The notes beneath the pieces were generated by a model, which saw nothing but the letters and a program-made list of their open reading frames with translations, was not told the origin of the DNA and did no database searches. A stretch of DNA of 64,000 nucleotides, taken from NCBI RefSeq assembly GCF_001404515.1, contig NZ_CXWE01000006.1:310001-374000 (forward strand), written 5' to 3'. This DNA comes from Roseibium album. GTDB lineage: Bacteria > Pseudomonadota > Alphaproteobacteria > Rhizobiales > Stappiaceae. Shown one piece after another: positions 44,662 to 55,210 of the stretch. Made by a program: the position numbers and the translations under genes. Position 1 is the first letter of the stretch; each line of letters starts with the position of its first letter.

Positions 44662-45752
44662 TCCTCGGAAGAACCCTGTCGATTTATTTCTCTAACCGGT
44701 TCCTCAAGGCCATACTGGGACTGTTTCTTTTCGCGGCTGTCCTCATTTTTCTGTTTGACGTTCTGGAACTGGTTCGCAGGGGTGGCGACCGCGAAGGATT
44801 TTCCGTTTTGCGGGTCGCACTCATCTCCGCGCTGCGCGTGCCCTTGCTTCTCGAGCAGGTCATTCCTTTCACCGTCCTTTTCGGTTCTATCGCGGCTTTT
44901 GTTACACTTAGCCGTGCTCTGGAACTCGTGGTTACCAGAGCCTCCGGAATTTCGGTTTGGCAATTCTCCCTGCCTGCGATCCTGGTTGGCATCTGCCTCG
45001 GGATATTATCCGTAACAGTCTACAATCCGGCGGCAGTCTGGTTCCAGAAGAAGTCCGACGAGGTCGCGACCGGCCTTTTCGGTTCGGACCAGACATTTTT
45101 GCTGCAGAACAGCAATGAGGTGTGGGTCAGGCAGGATGGTCTCGACGGTGAGTCGGTGCTTCTTGCCCGGCAGTTGCTTGACGGTGGAACACGACTTCTC
45201 GGCGTTACGGTTTTTACCTTCGACAAGGATGGCACGTTCCGGGAGCGTATCGAGGCAGATGAAGCTCGGCTCGGAGATGAAATCTGGTATCTCAATGACG
45301 CTATCGTCTATACGACCGAGCAAGATCCACAGCCTTATGGACAATATCAGGTCAGCACATTTTTAACGGCAACCGAAGTACGCGAGAGCATCGGTTCGCC
45401 GGAGTCCATCTCGTTCTGGAACCTGCCGCGCTTTATTGAACTGGCAAGAAACGCAGGGTTACCCGCATATAGGTATAATTTGCAGTACCAGACTTTGTTG
45501 GCACGGCCGCTTCTTTTGGTCGCCATGATTTTGATTGCAGCCGCAGTTTCCCTTAAAGTTTCACGGTTTGGTGGATTGGGAAGTATGATTCTGGGTGGAA
45601 TCCTGTCCGGGTTCGTGCTTTACGTTCTCACCGAGTTGGCCAAGGATTTCGGGGGCGCGGGTATCGTCCCCCCCTTGGTAGCAGCATGGGCGCCTGGAAT
45701 ATTTGGAGTACTTATGGGTTTGACTATTCTCTTGCATCAGGAGGACGGATAA
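44658..45752 (+). CDS. lptG: LPS export ABC transporter permease LptG
   Basis: A 364-residue partner of LptF with the same plan: N-terminal helices beginning LGRTLSIYFSNRFLKAILGLF, a periplasmic jellyroll (about 130-255), and C-terminal helices with YNLQYQTLLARPLLLVAMILIAAAVSLK. Coupling helix region EQVIPFTVLFGSIAAF precedes LSRALELVVTRASGIS. It starts within the lptF stop codon. lptD starts five bases after its stop. Confidence 0.94.
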   Translation: MILGRTLSIYFSNRFLKAILGLFLFAAVLIFLFDVLELVRRGGDREGFSVLRVALISALRVPLLLEQVIPFTVLFGSIAAFVTLSRALELVVTRASGISVWQFSLPAILVGICLGILSVTVYNPAAVWFQKKSDEVATGLFGSDQTFLLQNSNEVWVRQDGLDGESVLLARQLLDGGTRLLGVTVFTFDKDGTFRERIEADEARLGDEIWYLNDAIVYTTEQDPQPYGQYQVSTFLTATEVRESIGSPESISFWNLPRFIELARNAGLPAYRYNLQYQTLLARPLLLVAMILIAAAVSLKVSRFGGLGSMILGGILSGFVLYVLTELAKDFGGAGIVPPLVAAWAPGIFGVLMGLTILLHQEDG

Positions 45753-45757
45753 GGCCG

Positions 45758-48130
45758 ATGTCTTTACCGGTTTTCCTGAAGACAGAGATGTGGGCCAAAA
45801 GGGGCAGCCTGCTGGCGGCGGCAAGTACGCTCGCCATAGCCGTCTCCCTGTTGCAGGACGTCATCCCCGGCGCGAATGCGCAAGACCTTACAAGCGGGCT
45901 GGCCGGCGAAGTAGACCCGAACAAGGAACTGCTGCTCGAATCCAGTGAAGTTACATACGATTTCGACAATGACGTCATTCTGGCGACCGGCAGCGTGCAG
46001 GTCTATTATGACGGCAATACGGTTCAGGCCCATCAGATTGTCTTCGACCGAAAGAGCGGACAGCTGACGGCAAAGGGCAATGTTATATTCATCGAGTCGA
46101 ACGGAAATGTCGTTCGCACCTCCGAATTGACGCTTTCTGAAGATTTTGCCGAAGGATTTGCAAGAGCCCTGCAGATCGACACGACGAAACGCACACGTTT
46201 TCTGGCGGAAAAGGCGCGACGTGAGGGAGACAACGTCACCTCGATCGAAAACGGCGTCTATACCGTTTACACCAAGCCGACCAATCCGCCCGACAAGCCG
46301 CCTCTCTGGCGCGTTCGAGCCGAAAAGATCATTCACAAGCAGCAGGAAAAAATTATCCGGTTCGAGAATGCTGCATTCGAAGTCTATGGAAAGCCCATTG
46401 CGTATCTGCCGTATCTTTCCATGCCGGACCCGACCATCAAGCGCAAGTCAGGTTTCCTGATCCCGAGCGGTATTGTGAACGACAAGCTCGGCTACGGAGT
46501 TACGGTTCCTTATTATTGGGCGCTCAGTCCGCACTACGACCTGACGACGACACTCACGCCGCTGACCAAACAGGGCCTGTTCGGCGACGTTCAATACAGG
46601 CACAGGTTTGAAGCTGGACAGGTCAGTTTTTCTGCCGCGGGTCTTTTCCAGGCGCAACCGGGTCAGTTCACCACGTCGCGGGCCGATGAACGCTGGCGCG
46701 GCGCGGTCAATTCCACGGCCTCATTTTCGTTGAGCAAGGACTGGACGCTCGGCTGGAATGTTACCTACAAAAGTGACCGTCAGTTCTTCCAGGACTACTC
46801 GATGGCCAGCTTTTCGGGTGGTGATCCGTCCGAAGTCTTTTTCGAAGGCAGAAATGAGCGCAACCTGCTGTCGGTCAGGGCCTATGCCTTCCAGATCAGT
46901 CAGGAAGATTACGAGGACAGCGAATTCGACGCGCTCGGGTTCTCGCCAGTCGGCAGTTCGCTGCAGGACAAACAGCCACTTGTCCTTCCTGTCATCGACT
47001 ACGACTACGTATTCGCCGACCCTGTCCTGGCAGGTGAACTTTCCCTCGCCGCGAATTTCACATCCCTGACACGGGATGAAACCGACGCGTTTTCGATCGA
47101 CGGGGGAACAACCGCCAAGTTCCGCGGCGTTGACGGAACCTTTTCCCGCCTGTCGCTGCAAGGTGATTGGCGGCGAACTTTCATAGATCCTCTCGGTCAG
47201 ACATTTACACCCTTTGCCTATATGCGCGGAGACCTTTTCTTCCTGGCGTCGCCGGATGCAGATGTTACCGCGCTTGCAGGTGAGAGCTTTGTCGGACGGG
47301 CCATGCCCGCAGTTGGTCTCGAGTACCGCTATCCGATCATTGCTGCCTTCGACGGCGGCAACCAGGTGTTCGAACCGATTGCACAGGTTGTCGTGCGCCC
47401 CAACGAACAACGGATAGGCGAGCTTCCGAATGATGATGCACAAAGTATCGTCTTCGACACGACCACGTTGTTCGATTACGACAAGTTCTCCGGCTTCGAT
47501 CGGGCCGAGGGCGGTACACGCCTGAATCTCGGCCTGAACTACAAACTTCAACTCAACAGCGGCTACTACCTGAGTGGCCTTTTTGGCCGCTCTTACCAGC
47601 TTGCGGGTGAAAACTCCTACGCAAATCCCGACATTCTCGGGGCAACAGCCGATTCCGGTCTTGCGTCCGATCTTTCGGATTATGTGGGCAGCCTCTATCT
47701 GGACACCCAATACGGCGTAAAATTGGGCGCACAGGCGCGCTTCGACAAAGACGACTTTTCCGTCAACCGCCTGCAGGCGCAGGCCAGCGCGATCTACGGA
47801 CCTGTCGTGTCTTCCCTTGCCTACGCGTTTCTCGGTGAACAACCGGATGTCGGTATCGACAATCCCCGCGAGGAGATTTTGGGGTCTGCGAGCCTGCGGC
47901 TTCAGGAAAACTGGCGCGTTTTTGGCTCGATGCGCTACGATATTGAAAATGCCAACATCGTGCAGGACGGTGTCGGGATCGGTTATGATGACGAAGGTTT
48001 CTCGCTTTCAGTCTCCTACGCTGAAGACCGAAGCCGGAATGACGGCGACTCCGTCAACCGGACGCTCTATTTCCGCATCGGGCTGAGAACGATCGGCAAC
48101 ACCCAGGTTTCAAGTGGCGCCCTGAACTAA
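45758..48130 (+). CDS. lptD: LPS assembly outer-membrane protein LptD
   Basis: A 790-residue outer-membrane translocon that delivers LPS to the cell surface with LptE. A signal peptide (about 1-36, ending ANA) is followed by a periplasmic OstA/LptA-like jellyroll (LLLESSEVTYDFDNDVILATGSVQVYYDG) and a large 26-strand barrel (from about 200: PYLSMPDPTIKRKSGFLIPS, …LYFRIGLRTIG). It follows lptG closely with AGGACGG overlap of its stop region; the ATG at 45758 puts the signal at the N-terminus. In alphaproteobacteria lptD normally heads or sits in this surA-pdxA-rsmA block. Confidence 0.93.
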   Translation: MSLPVFLKTEMWAKRGSLLAAASTLAIAVSLLQDVIPGANAQDLTSGLAGEVDPNKELLLESSEVTYDFDNDVILATGSVQVYYDGNTVQAHQIVFDRKSGQLTAKGNVIFIESNGNVVRTSELTLSEDFAEGFARALQIDTTKRTRFLAEKARREGDNVTSIENGVYTVYTKPTNPPDKPPLWRVRAEKIIHKQQEKIIRFENAAFEVYGKPIAYLPYLSMPDPTIKRKSGFLIPSGIVNDKLGYGVTVPYYWALSPHYDLTTTLTPLTKQGLFGDVQYRHRFEAGQVSFSAAGLFQAQPGQFTTSRADERWRGAVNSTASFSLSKDWTLGWNVTYKSDRQFFQDYSMASFSGGDPSEVFFEGRNERNLLSVRAYAFQISQEDYEDSEFDALGFSPVGSSLQDKQPLVLPVIDYDYVFADPVLAGELSLAANFTSLTRDETDAFSIDGGTTAKFRGVDGTFSRLSLQGDWRRTFIDPLGQTFTPFAYMRGDLFFLASPDADVTALAGESFVGRAMPAVGLEYRYPIIAAFDGGNQVFEPIAQVVVRPNEQRIGELPNDDAQSIVFDTTTLFDYDKFSGFDRAEGGTRLNLGLNYKLQLNSGYYLSGLFGRSYQLAGENSYANPDILGATADSGLASDLSDYVGSLYLDTQYGVKLGAQARFDKDDFSVNRLQAQASAIYGPVVSSLAYAFLGEQPDVGIDNPREEILGSASLRLQENWRVFGSMRYDIENANIVQDGVGIGYDDEGFSLSVSYAEDRSRNDGDSVNRTLYFRIGLRTIGNTQVSSGALN

Positions 48131-48326
48131 AGTGACCCCAGGCAACAGGAAATTCGCTCAGGGATCACGATATTATGTGCGTATTGTTTTCACTCAGACA
48201 TTTTGCCGCCATGAATTCAGGCATCATGCCGGTAATATTTTGAATTTGTGACTGTGATATGCGAGAAAGCAGACCACAATAACATTAACTTCGGTTTGGC
48301 TTCAGGCCTGCACGGATGGTTGAGCA

Positions 48327-49247
48327 ATGCGACTCCGTTTTGTCCCGGTAATTATGGGCCTTTTTCTGGCATTGGCCATGCCGATCGTCACCCCGGCTTA
48401 CGCTGCCATCAAGGTGATCGTGAATGATACTCCGATCACCGACTACGATATCAGTCAGCGCGCCAGGTTGATCACGCTTACTCAGCGAAAATCCGCCTCC
48501 ATAGCGAAGCGCCAGGCGGAACAGGAGCTGATCGATGATCAGGTGAAGCTTGCGGAAGCGGAAAGAATGGGGATCGAAGTTGGTTCCTCCGAGATCGACA
48601 ACGCATTCAACAACATTGCGCGCAACGTCAAGATGTCACCGTCCCAGCTTTCCAAGGCTCTGCGAAGCGGTGGGGTCAAGCCGGAAACCCTGAAGGCGCG
48701 CCTGAAGGCTCAACTGGCCTGGAACCAGCTTCTGAGACGTCGGTTCAGCGGCAAGATTGAAGTCGATGAGTCGGATATTATCGCTGCTCTCCAGAAGAAG
48801 GATGAAGCAGACAGGCAAAAATCGGTTGAATACGACCTCAAGCGTGTAATCGTTGTTGTCCCGAAAAATTCCTCCGGCGGCTTCAAGTCGAAGCGCAAGC
48901 AGGAAAGCAACAAGATCCGTGCTGCATTCAGCAGTTGTGAAGAAGTCGGAAGCGTTCTGGGTCAATACAGCGAAGTCGTTGTTCAGCCCATCGGACGCCG
49001 CCTTGAGACCGAGTTGCCTGCAGAAATGCGGGAGGAAATCAATTCTCTCGGCCCGGGCAAACTGACCAAGCCATCGGCCACGCCTGTGGGTTATGAGATG
49101 ATTGCCATATGCGGCAAGCGGGAAATTGCCTCCGATATCGCGGTGCGCGCCGAACTGGAAAACGAGCTGCGCGCCAAGGAAGGCGAGAGCCAATCCAGAA
49201 AGTATCTCATGGATGTTCGGCGCCGCGCGACGATCATCTATCGCTAA
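48327..49247 (+). CDS. surA: SurA-like periplasmic chaperone (SurA N-terminal domain)
   Basis: A 306-residue exported protein with signal peptide MRLRFVPVIMGLFLALAMPI (ending AYA). It has the SurA N-terminal chaperone region (VIVNDTPITDYDISQRARLI, QELIDDQVKLAEAERMGI). A single, poorly conserved PPIase-like region follows (about 160-270), with two cysteines (SSCEEVGSV, MIAICGK). E. coli SurA has two parvulin domains; the single-domain form is usual in this lineage. Place in the lptD-surA-pdxA-rsmA block supports an outer-membrane protein folding role. GGATGG precedes the ATG. Confidence 0.85.
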   Translation: MRLRFVPVIMGLFLALAMPIVTPAYAAIKVIVNDTPITDYDISQRARLITLTQRKSASIAKRQAEQELIDDQVKLAEAERMGIEVGSSEIDNAFNNIARNVKMSPSQLSKALRSGGVKPETLKARLKAQLAWNQLLRRRFSGKIEVDESDIIAALQKKDEADRQKSVEYDLKRVIVVVPKNSSGGFKSKRKQESNKIRAAFSSCEEVGSVLGQYSEVVVQPIGRRLETELPAEMREEINSLGPGKLTKPSATPVGYEMIAICGKREIASDIAVRAELENELRAKEGESQSRKYLMDVRRRATIIYR

Positions 49248-49252
49248 GCTGA

Positions 49253-50272
49253 ATGAAAACTCGTCACAAGCCGATTGCCGTCAGTATGGGTGAACCGGCC
49301 GGAATCGGCCCCGAACTCGCCCTTCTTGCCTGGACCAAACGTAAATCGCTTGGACTGCCGCCGTTCTATGTGCGTGGCGACCGATCGCTGTTCATCGAAC
49401 GGGCACGGACAATCGGCTTGAAACCGCAGATCAGTTCCTGTGCAGCCGAAGATGCTCCGGATGCATTTAACAAGGGACTTCCGATTGTTCAGACAGGCAA
49501 CACCCTGTCAGACTGTCCCGGGATCGAACAGGAAGAAACGGCATCAACAGTCGTTGCGTCCATAGAACGATGCGTTGAAGATGTGCGCGATGGACTCGCG
49601 ACCGGCGTCGTCACCAACCCGATCAACAAAGCCGCACTTTACAGGACCGGCTTTTCCTTTCCAGGTCATACGGAATTTTTAGGCGAGCTCGCCTCAAGGC
49701 ACTGGCCTGGCGAGCGAGCACGGCCCGTCATGATGATAGCAGGTCCCGACCTGATGGTCGTTCCGGTCACCATTCACATTCCGATCAAGGACGTGCCCTT
49801 GGCGCTGACGGAAGATCTCATCGTCGAAACCGCTGAGATCATCGCGAGTGACCTCAGGAATCGCTTTGGGTATTCCCAACCAAGGCTTGCGGTCTGTGGC
49901 CTCAATCCGCATGCCGGTGAAGGCGGGACCATGGGCACGGAAGATCTCGACATCATTGCGCCGGCAATCGCCAGACTAAAGGAAATCGGCATCGAGGCTT
50001 CGGGTCCCCATCCCGCCGATACCCTGTTTCATCCGCCAGCTCGCCAGAATTATGACTGCGCGCTCGGCATGTATCACGATCAGGTTCTCGTTCCGGCCAA
50101 GACGATCGGGTTTGATGACAGCGTCAATGTCACTCTGGGGTTACCGTTCGTGAGAACCTCACCGGACCACGGTACGGCCTATTCGCTCGCCGGATCCGGA
50201 ACGGCCCGGGTTGATAGTTTTGCAGCGGCCCTGCGCATGGCACACGTGCTTGCAAATCCGGATATGTTCTGA
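49253..50272 (+). CDS. pdxA: 4-hydroxythreonine-4-phosphate dehydrogenase
   Basis: A 339-residue metal-dependent NAD enzyme for pyridoxal phosphate synthesis. N-terminal [17 protein letters not shown] and the central [25 protein letters not shown] block ([19 protein letters not shown]) and [18 protein letters not shown] carry the zinc-binding histidines. Length normal. It starts six bases after the surA stop, then runs to rsmA with an 11-bp gap. Confidence 0.95.
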   Translation: MKTRHKPIAVSMGEPAGIGPELALLAWTKRKSLGLPPFYVRGDRSLFIERARTIGLKPQISSCAAEDAPDAFNKGLPIVQTGNTLSDCPGIEQEETASTVVASIERCVEDVRDGLATGVVTNPINKAALYRTGFSFPGHTEFLGELASRHWPGERARPVMMIAGPDLMVVPVTIHIPIKDVPLALTEDLIVETAEIIASDLRNRFGYSQPRLAVCGLNPHAGEGGTMGTEDLDIIAPAIARLKEIGIEASGPHPADTLFHPPARQNYDCALGMYHDQVLVPAKTIGFDDSVNVTLGLPFVRTSPDHGTAYSLAGSGTARVDSFAAALRMAHVLANPDMF

Positions 50273-50282
50273 CGGTAAAACC

Positions 50283-51134
50283 ATGGCACAGATCGATGAC
50301 TTGCCTCCTCTGCGCGATGTAATTGCTGCGCATGGCCTCAATGCGAAAAAATCACTCGGCCAGAACTTTCTTCTGGATCTGAACCTCACATCCCGCATTG
50401 CACGCTCTGCGGGAGACCTGACGGATTGCACGGTTCTGGAAGTTGGCCCGGGACCAGGTGGTCTTACTCGCGCGTTGCTTGCAGCCGGTGCCAAAAAAGT
50501 GGTGGCGATTGAAAAGGACAGCCGTTGCCTGCCTGCCCTTTCTGAAATCTCGAGCCACTATCCCGGTCGACTGGACGTGGTCGAAGGCGATGCGCTCAAA
50601 CTGGACCCAGTCACACTGACAGGCGGTGACAAGGTCAGGATTGCGGCGAACCTCCCCTACAATGTCGGAACGCAGCTGTTGCTGAACTGGATCACGACGC
50701 CCGACTGGCCTCCGTTCTGGTCTTCGCTGACGCTGATGTTCCAGAAGGAAGTAGCCGAACGGATCATTGCAGAGCCGGGATCGAAAGCCTTTGGCCGACT
50801 GGGCGTTCTGGCGGGATGGCGCTGCAAAGGCGGGATCCTGTTCGATATCAGTCCCAAGGCATTCACGCCGCCTCCGAAGGTCACATCGGCGGTTGTTCAC
50901 CTGACACCCAATGACAGTCCCCTGCCCTGTAACCTGAAATCGCTGGAACAAGTAACAGCGGCTGCATTCGGCCAACGCCGAAAGATGCTGCGTGCCAGTC
51001 TCAAGTCTCTCTCTCGCGATGCGGAAGAGCTGATCGTCCAGGCGGGACTGAAACCAACAGCACGAGCCGAAGAGATTGATATTGCAGGATTTGTGTCGCT
51101 TGCAAACATGATCAGTAAAACGGAAAACAGCTAG
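50283..51134 (+). CDS. rsmA: 16S rRNA (adenine1518/1519-N6) dimethyltransferase
   Basis: A 283-residue methyltransferase (KsgA) that dimethylates two adenines near the 3' end of 16S rRNA. It has [14 protein letters not shown], the SAM-binding [15 protein letters not shown], the catalytic motif [13 protein letters not shown] and the C-terminal [15 protein letters not shown] region. The ATG at 50283 follows the pdxA stop by 10 bp. Last gene of the block; the following gap of about 280 bp leads to a LysR gene. Confidence 0.96.
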   Translation: MAQIDDLPPLRDVIAAHGLNAKKSLGQNFLLDLNLTSRIARSAGDLTDCTVLEVGPGPGGLTRALLAAGAKKVVAIEKDSRCLPALSEISSHYPGRLDVVEGDALKLDPVTLTGGDKVRIAANLPYNVGTQLLLNWITTPDWPPFWSSLTLMFQKEVAERIIAEPGSKAFGRLGVLAGWRCKGGILFDISPKAFTPPPKVTSAVVHLTPNDSPLPCNLKSLEQVTAAAFGQRRKMLRASLKSLSRDAEELIVQAGLKPTARAEEIDIAGFVSLANMISKTENS

Positions 51135-51419
51135 GTTTCGGATCGCTCGCACTTCTGCCATTGCAGCGAAGACGGCTGGCCTCTTCCGCTTTTCCGGATC
51201 GTTCATCCAACGCCAGGTCCCGCACAAGCCAGGACGGCCAGCATGATGGGTCGCGCGACAGATAAAGAGCGGCCGGAATGACGGTTTTTCGCCGCCGTTT
51301 GAATTTCTTGAGCCAAAAAAACAGCACTACATCCTCCTGTTTCATCGTCGGGAGAATGTCTGCTCAACTTCTATTTGTATCTGAATGTTATTGCATGATA
51401 TTATTCATTAATGAAAAAT

Positions 51420-52322
51420 ATGGACTGGAATTCCATTCGCATCTTTCTCGCTGTCGCGGAGCAAGGCAGCCTTAGCGCAGCCGCACAGGTGCTGTTGGTC
51501 TCGCAACCAACAATCGGACGACAGATTTCGCGCCTAGAAGATCAATTGGGCTTGCGGCTGTTTGACAGGCGCCAGACGGGCTATGAACTAACCGAAGAAG
51601 GAAAACGGCTGGTCACAGAAGCTCAGGCAATGGCACGCGGAGCAGCCGATTTCAAACGGGCGGTCGATTTTGAAAAATCGGCTGCGCCGCTTCAGGTCTT
51701 CAGAATTACGCTTGGCGAATGGGGTCTTCATTTCCTGTCCGGGAAAATGGAGGCAGTTGTTGCGGGTGTCGACGGGGTAAGGCTGGAATTGTATGCAGAT
51801 GATGCCTTTTGGGATCTCGGCATGAATTCCGCGGATATTGCGATCGGGAATCAGGTTCCCAAACGCTCGCATCTGATAACCCAGAAACTTGGAGAAAGAA
51901 GTTTCTACGCATACGCGTCCGAAAGTTATCTGCGGTCGCATCCCGATGCAGTAAACGCCGATAGCTGGGACAGGCAGGTCTGGGCCGGGTACTGCGGAAG
52001 CAGGGCCCGCCTGAAGTCCGCACAGGTTCTGAGTGAAATTCTGGCTGGCAACGAATGCAGCTTCGCCGTGAACAGTTCGGTCGCCCTTCTGAAAATTCTC
52101 TTGTCAGGCCGTGCCATGGGCGTGCTACCGGACTGGATCGGAGAACATGAGAATCTGATCCGCCTTTCAGATCGTCCTCTTGCGCGAAACACTTCCTGGA
52201 TGAGTTTTCACGAGAGACTGAAACTTCGTCCCAAACTGTCTGAAGTCAAACGCAGGATCGTGGGGATCTATAAGTCCCGGTACGAGTTGACGGACCGCAT
52301 CGTGGTGACAGGCGGCCCCTGA
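51420..52322 (+). CDS. LysR-family transcriptional regulator
   Basis: A 300-residue regulator. Residues 1-60 carry the LysR winged helix (MDWNSIRIFLAVAEQGSLSA, VSQPTIGRQISRLEDQLGLRLFDR). The remainder is the PBP-type effector domain, somewhat diverged. It stands alone and its upstream DNA is AT-rich. No divergent partner gene is convincing, so its target is probably itself or distant. The ATG at 51411 three codons earlier is equally possible. It converges on gmk with a 20-bp gap. Confidence 0.88.
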   Translation: MDWNSIRIFLAVAEQGSLSAAAQVLLVSQPTIGRQISRLEDQLGLRLFDRRQTGYELTEEGKRLVTEAQAMARGAADFKRAVDFEKSAAPLQVFRITLGEWGLHFLSGKMEAVVAGVDGVRLELYADDAFWDLGMNSADIAIGNQVPKRSHLITQKLGERSFYAYASESYLRSHPDAVNADSWDRQVWAGYCGSRARLKSAQVLSEILAGNECSFAVNSSVALLKILLSGRAMGVLPDWIGEHENLIRLSDRPLARNTSWMSFHERLKLRPKLSEVKRRIVGIYKSRYELTDRIVVTGGP

Positions 52323-52342
52323 GTTCAATCGGACCGCGCCGA

Positions 52343-53038
52343 CTAGTCTTTATCCCTCAGTTCCATTTCCAGATCATCAACCATGCCCTGTATCAGCGGT
52401 CCGATTTTCGGCGAACGGAACTGTTTCAGGCGCTCAGCGCGCAAGATGGCGCGGACATTCTCGTACGCGCGTTCCAGATCGTCGTTTACGACAACGTAGT
52501 CGTATTCCGACCAGTGGCGCATTTCGCCGACGGCAGTCTTCATGCGTTTGGCGATGATTTCGTCCGCATCTTCGGCCCGTCGGAACAAGCGCGATTTCAT
52601 TTCGGCGATGGACGGCGGCAGAATGAAGACTGAAACCACGTCCGAGCGCATCTTGTCATAGAGCTGGTATGTGCCCTGAATGTCGATATCGAAGAGAATG
52701 TCGCGACCGCTCTCGATCGCTTCCTCCACCGGACCTCTCGGCGTTGCATAATAATTGCCATGAACTTCCGCCCATTCCAGAAGCTCGTCGTGCTCCCGCA
52801 TCTGCTCGAAGCGTTTCGGGTCCAGAAACTTATAGTGGACGCCGTCGACTTCGCTGGAACGGCGCGGTCGTGTCGTGACAGAAATGGAGAGTTCCAGATT
52901 GTCTTCCTTGTCCAGAAGCAGACGGGCAATCGTGGATTTCCCAGCACCTGAAGGAGATGACAGCACGAGCATCAGGCCCCGGCGTTGTTGCTCTGCCTCT
53001 TCCGCACTGACAATCGTTGCAGCGGGTGCTTCGGTCAT
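52343..53038 (-). CDS. gmk: Guanylate kinase
   Basis: A 231-residue enzyme that phosphorylates GMP to GDP. P-loop SSPSGAGKST (27-36), the GMP-binding segment SVTTRPRRSSEVDGVHYKF and the lid region FRRAEDADEIIAKRM are intact. The extra N-terminal 20 residues are variable. It starts five bases after the yicC stop. This gmk-after-yicC-after-mltG order is common in the Hyphomicrobiales. Confidence 0.96.
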   Translation of the reverse strand: MTEAPAATIVSAEEAEQQRRGLMLVLSSPSGAGKSTIARLLLDKEDNLELSISVTTRPRRSSEVDGVHYKFLDPKRFEQMREHDELLEWAEVHGNYYATPRGPVEEAIESGRDILFDIDIQGTYQLYDKMRSDVVSVFILPPSIAEMKSRLFRRAEDADEIIAKRMKTAVGEMRHWSEYDYVVVNDDLERAYENVRAILRAERLKQFRSPKIGPLIQGMVDDLEMELRDKD

Positions 53039-53043
53039 GGGAA

Positions 53044-53937
53044 CTACTCCAGGTTCTGTATCTGCTCGCGCATTTGATCGATAACCGCTTTCAAGTCCAG
53101 TCCGATCGCTGTCAGATCCACATCATTGGACTTTGAACACAAGGTGTTGGCTTCACGATTGAATTCCTGGGCAAGAAAATCAAGACGTCGTCCGATGGCC
53201 CCGCCGGTGCCCATCAGGTCCCGGGCAGCAGCAACGTGAGCATGCAAGCGGTCCAGCTCTTCACGAATGTCGGCCTTGGTTGCCAGGAACACGGCCTCCT
53301 GATGAAGACGCTGCGGGTCGAATTGGCCGTCCGAGGCGTCCATCAGGTCTGACACCTGTTTTTTGAGCCGTGCCTTGATCGCCTCGGGAAGTCTTGCGGG
53401 AAGGTCTTCTGCCGCCTGTGTCAGCCCGGCGATTCTGTCTATCTGTCCGGTAACGACCTGATTGATCGCCTGACCTTCGCTATGGCGCATGTCGACAAGA
53501 TCAATCAACGCGCCGTCAAGCGTCGTCAGCAGTGTCTTGTGCAGCGCTGCCCGTGTTTCCTCGTCGTCTTCCGGTTCCTTCAGCTCAAAGACACCCTTTT
53601 GCGAGAGGATTCCGTCGAGCGAGGGTGGCGCTAGGTCCGGCACCTTCTCCTTGAGAAGGTCGATGGTCGACAGAACCGCCTCAAGAGCGACCTCATTGAC
53701 CTGAAGCTGCTGTTCCGACTGATCCCGCTGCATGGCAAGCCCGATCGTGACATTGCCACGTCTCAGGATCTTGCTGCACCGTTCTCTGATCTGGGGTTCC
53801 AGTGTTTCCAGACCGGCGGGTATGCGGATACGCAGGTCAAGCGACTTGCCGTTGACCGATCTCAGTTCCCAGGTCCAGCGCACCGCCCCCATTTCCCCGA
53901 GGGATCTAGCAAATCCTGTCATGCTGGCAAGCGCCAT
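53044..53937 (-). CDS. yicC: YicC/YloC-family endoribonuclease
   Basis: A 297-residue protein that begins MTGFARS-type (ALASMTGFARSLGEMGAVRW) with the family N-terminal domain and ends with the DUF1732 block (GAIGRRLDFLAQEFNREANTLCSKSNDVDLTAIGLDLKAVIDQMREQIQNLE-type pattern). Key features are GRRLDFL, EFNREANTL and the terminal REQIQNLE. YicC relatives cleave RNA, with reported effects on small-RNA stability. It lies between mltG and gmk on the same strand, as in many genomes. Confidence 0.93.
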   Translation of the reverse strand: MALASMTGFARSLGEMGAVRWTWELRSVNGKSLDLRIRIPAGLETLEPQIRERCSKILRRGNVTIGLAMQRDQSEQQLQVNEVALEAVLSTIDLLKEKVPDLAPPSLDGILSQKGVFELKEPEDDEETRAALHKTLLTTLDGALIDLVDMRHSEGQAINQVVTGQIDRIAGLTQAAEDLPARLPEAIKARLKKQVSDLMDASDGQFDPQRLHQEAVFLATKADIREELDRLHAHVAAARDLMGTGGAIGRRLDFLAQEFNREANTLCSKSNDVDLTAIGLDLKAVIDQMREQIQNLE

Positions 53938-54005
53938 GTGCCCCTCCGGAAGTCTTTGATGGCTTACTGCGCTGCAGACCTTGGTGTCAGGCGCAAAAAA
54001 ATCAC

Positions 54006-55136
54006 TTAGTTGGACGTCTCAGGCTCAACGTCCTGTTGCTGTTCAGCCTGCCGGCGCTGCCGCTCGACCTGACGCCATTTGCGGACATTTTCCTGGTGCT
54101 GTTCATAGGTTTCGGCAAAGGCATGACCGCCCGTACCATCCGCGACAAAAAACAGATCCTGCGTGCGTGAAGGATTGGCAACCGCTTCCATCGCGGCGCG
54201 GCCCGGATTGCCGATCGGCCCCGGTGGCAACCCATCGATCTGGTAGGTGTTGTATTCGTTTTTCGCGTCAATCTCGGACTGCTTGATGGCCGACCGATCT
54301 TTTAACCAGGCTTCACCGCCATAAAGGCCGTAGAGAATCGTCGGATCGGATTGCAGTCGCATGTTCTTGTTCAAACGGTTGACGAACACACCTGCGACGC
54401 GAGAACGCTCATCGGCCAGTGCAGTTTCCTTTTCCACGATGGACGCCAGAATCACCAGTTCCTCGGGTGAGTTGACCGGCAATTCATCCGTACGTCTTTC
54501 CCAGACCTCGGCGAGCAGACGTTGCTGTGCCTGTTTCATCTGGTTGAGAACTTCCTGGCGGCTTGTTCCCCTTGCGAAAGTGTAGGTTTCAGGCAAAAGG
54601 TCTCCTTCAGCAGGGACCTCGGTGATTTCACCTTCCAGAATCGGATGTGCCCGAACACGTTCGATGATTTGCGCGGTTGTCCATCCTTCAGGAACGGTAA
54701 CCGAATGGGTAACGGCATTGCCTTCCACGAGATCCGTCATGATCTCGTGCATAGAGACACCTGGCGCAAAGGCATATTCGCCGGCTTTCAACGCCGTCGC
54801 ATTCTTGTAAAACCGAATACCGAGATTGAAGACCCATTCGTCGAACATGCTGTCATTGATGACACCCTTGCCGGCAAGACGGTCGGTAATGCCTGACAAA
54901 CCGGAACCGGAGGAAATCACCACCATTGCCTCCTCGGACAAGGGTCCTGGTTCCTCGAATTTCTGCTTGCCGAAATAAAGCGCGCCACCGACGGCCGCAA
55001 GACCGAAAACCGCGAGGGTAATGATCAGATTGCTCAGGATCACAAGGGGATTGCGCACGTGCCGGGAGCGTTGCGGCGGTTCCGGAGCCGGCTCGGGTTG
55101 CAGGGCTTCACGCGGGCTTTTCGGCTTTATGCGCAT
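54006..55136 (-). CDS. mltG: Endolytic murein transglycosylase MltG
   Basis: A 376-residue inner-membrane enzyme that cleaves nascent glycan strands and helps end their growth. A cytoplasmic Pro/Arg-rich tail (1-28) and one membrane helix (29-54) are followed by the LysM-like and YceG domains. The catalytic Glu is in ILASIVEKETA. The block QSDPTILYGLYG and YNTYQIDGLPPGPIGNPG are family landmarks. The Gln/Arg-rich C-terminus is low complexity. It follows fabF, separated by a strong hairpin. Confidence 0.95.
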   Translation of the reverse strand: MRIKPKSPREALQPEPAPEPPQRSRHVRNPLVILSNLIITLAVFGLAAVGGALYFGKQKFEEPGPLSEEAMVVISSGSGLSGITDRLAGKGVINDSMFDEWVFNLGIRFYKNATALKAGEYAFAPGVSMHEIMTDLVEGNAVTHSVTVPEGWTTAQIIERVRAHPILEGEITEVPAEGDLLPETYTFARGTSRQEVLNQMKQAQQRLLAEVWERRTDELPVNSPEELVILASIVEKETALADERSRVAGVFVNRLNKNMRLQSDPTILYGLYGGEAWLKDRSAIKQSEIDAKNEYNTYQIDGLPPGPIGNPGRAAMEAVANPSRTQDLFFVADGTGGHAFAETYEQHQENVRKWRQVERQRRQAEQQQDVEPETSN

Positions 55137-55210
55137 ATCGGGTCACATCTCCAAGATTGATCCCAAAACCGTGACACAGGCTCAAGCAGACCAGTTGACA
55201 CAATCAAATT

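Noticed and set aside
46721..47842. 373-codon open frame antisense to lptD
   Set aside because: Shadow of the lptD barrel coding region; no start signals or domains.
51112..51345. 77-codon frame divergent from the LysR gene
   Set aside because: LysR genes often have a divergent partner, but this frame has no Shine-Dalgarno, overlaps the rsmA end and looks non-proteinlike.
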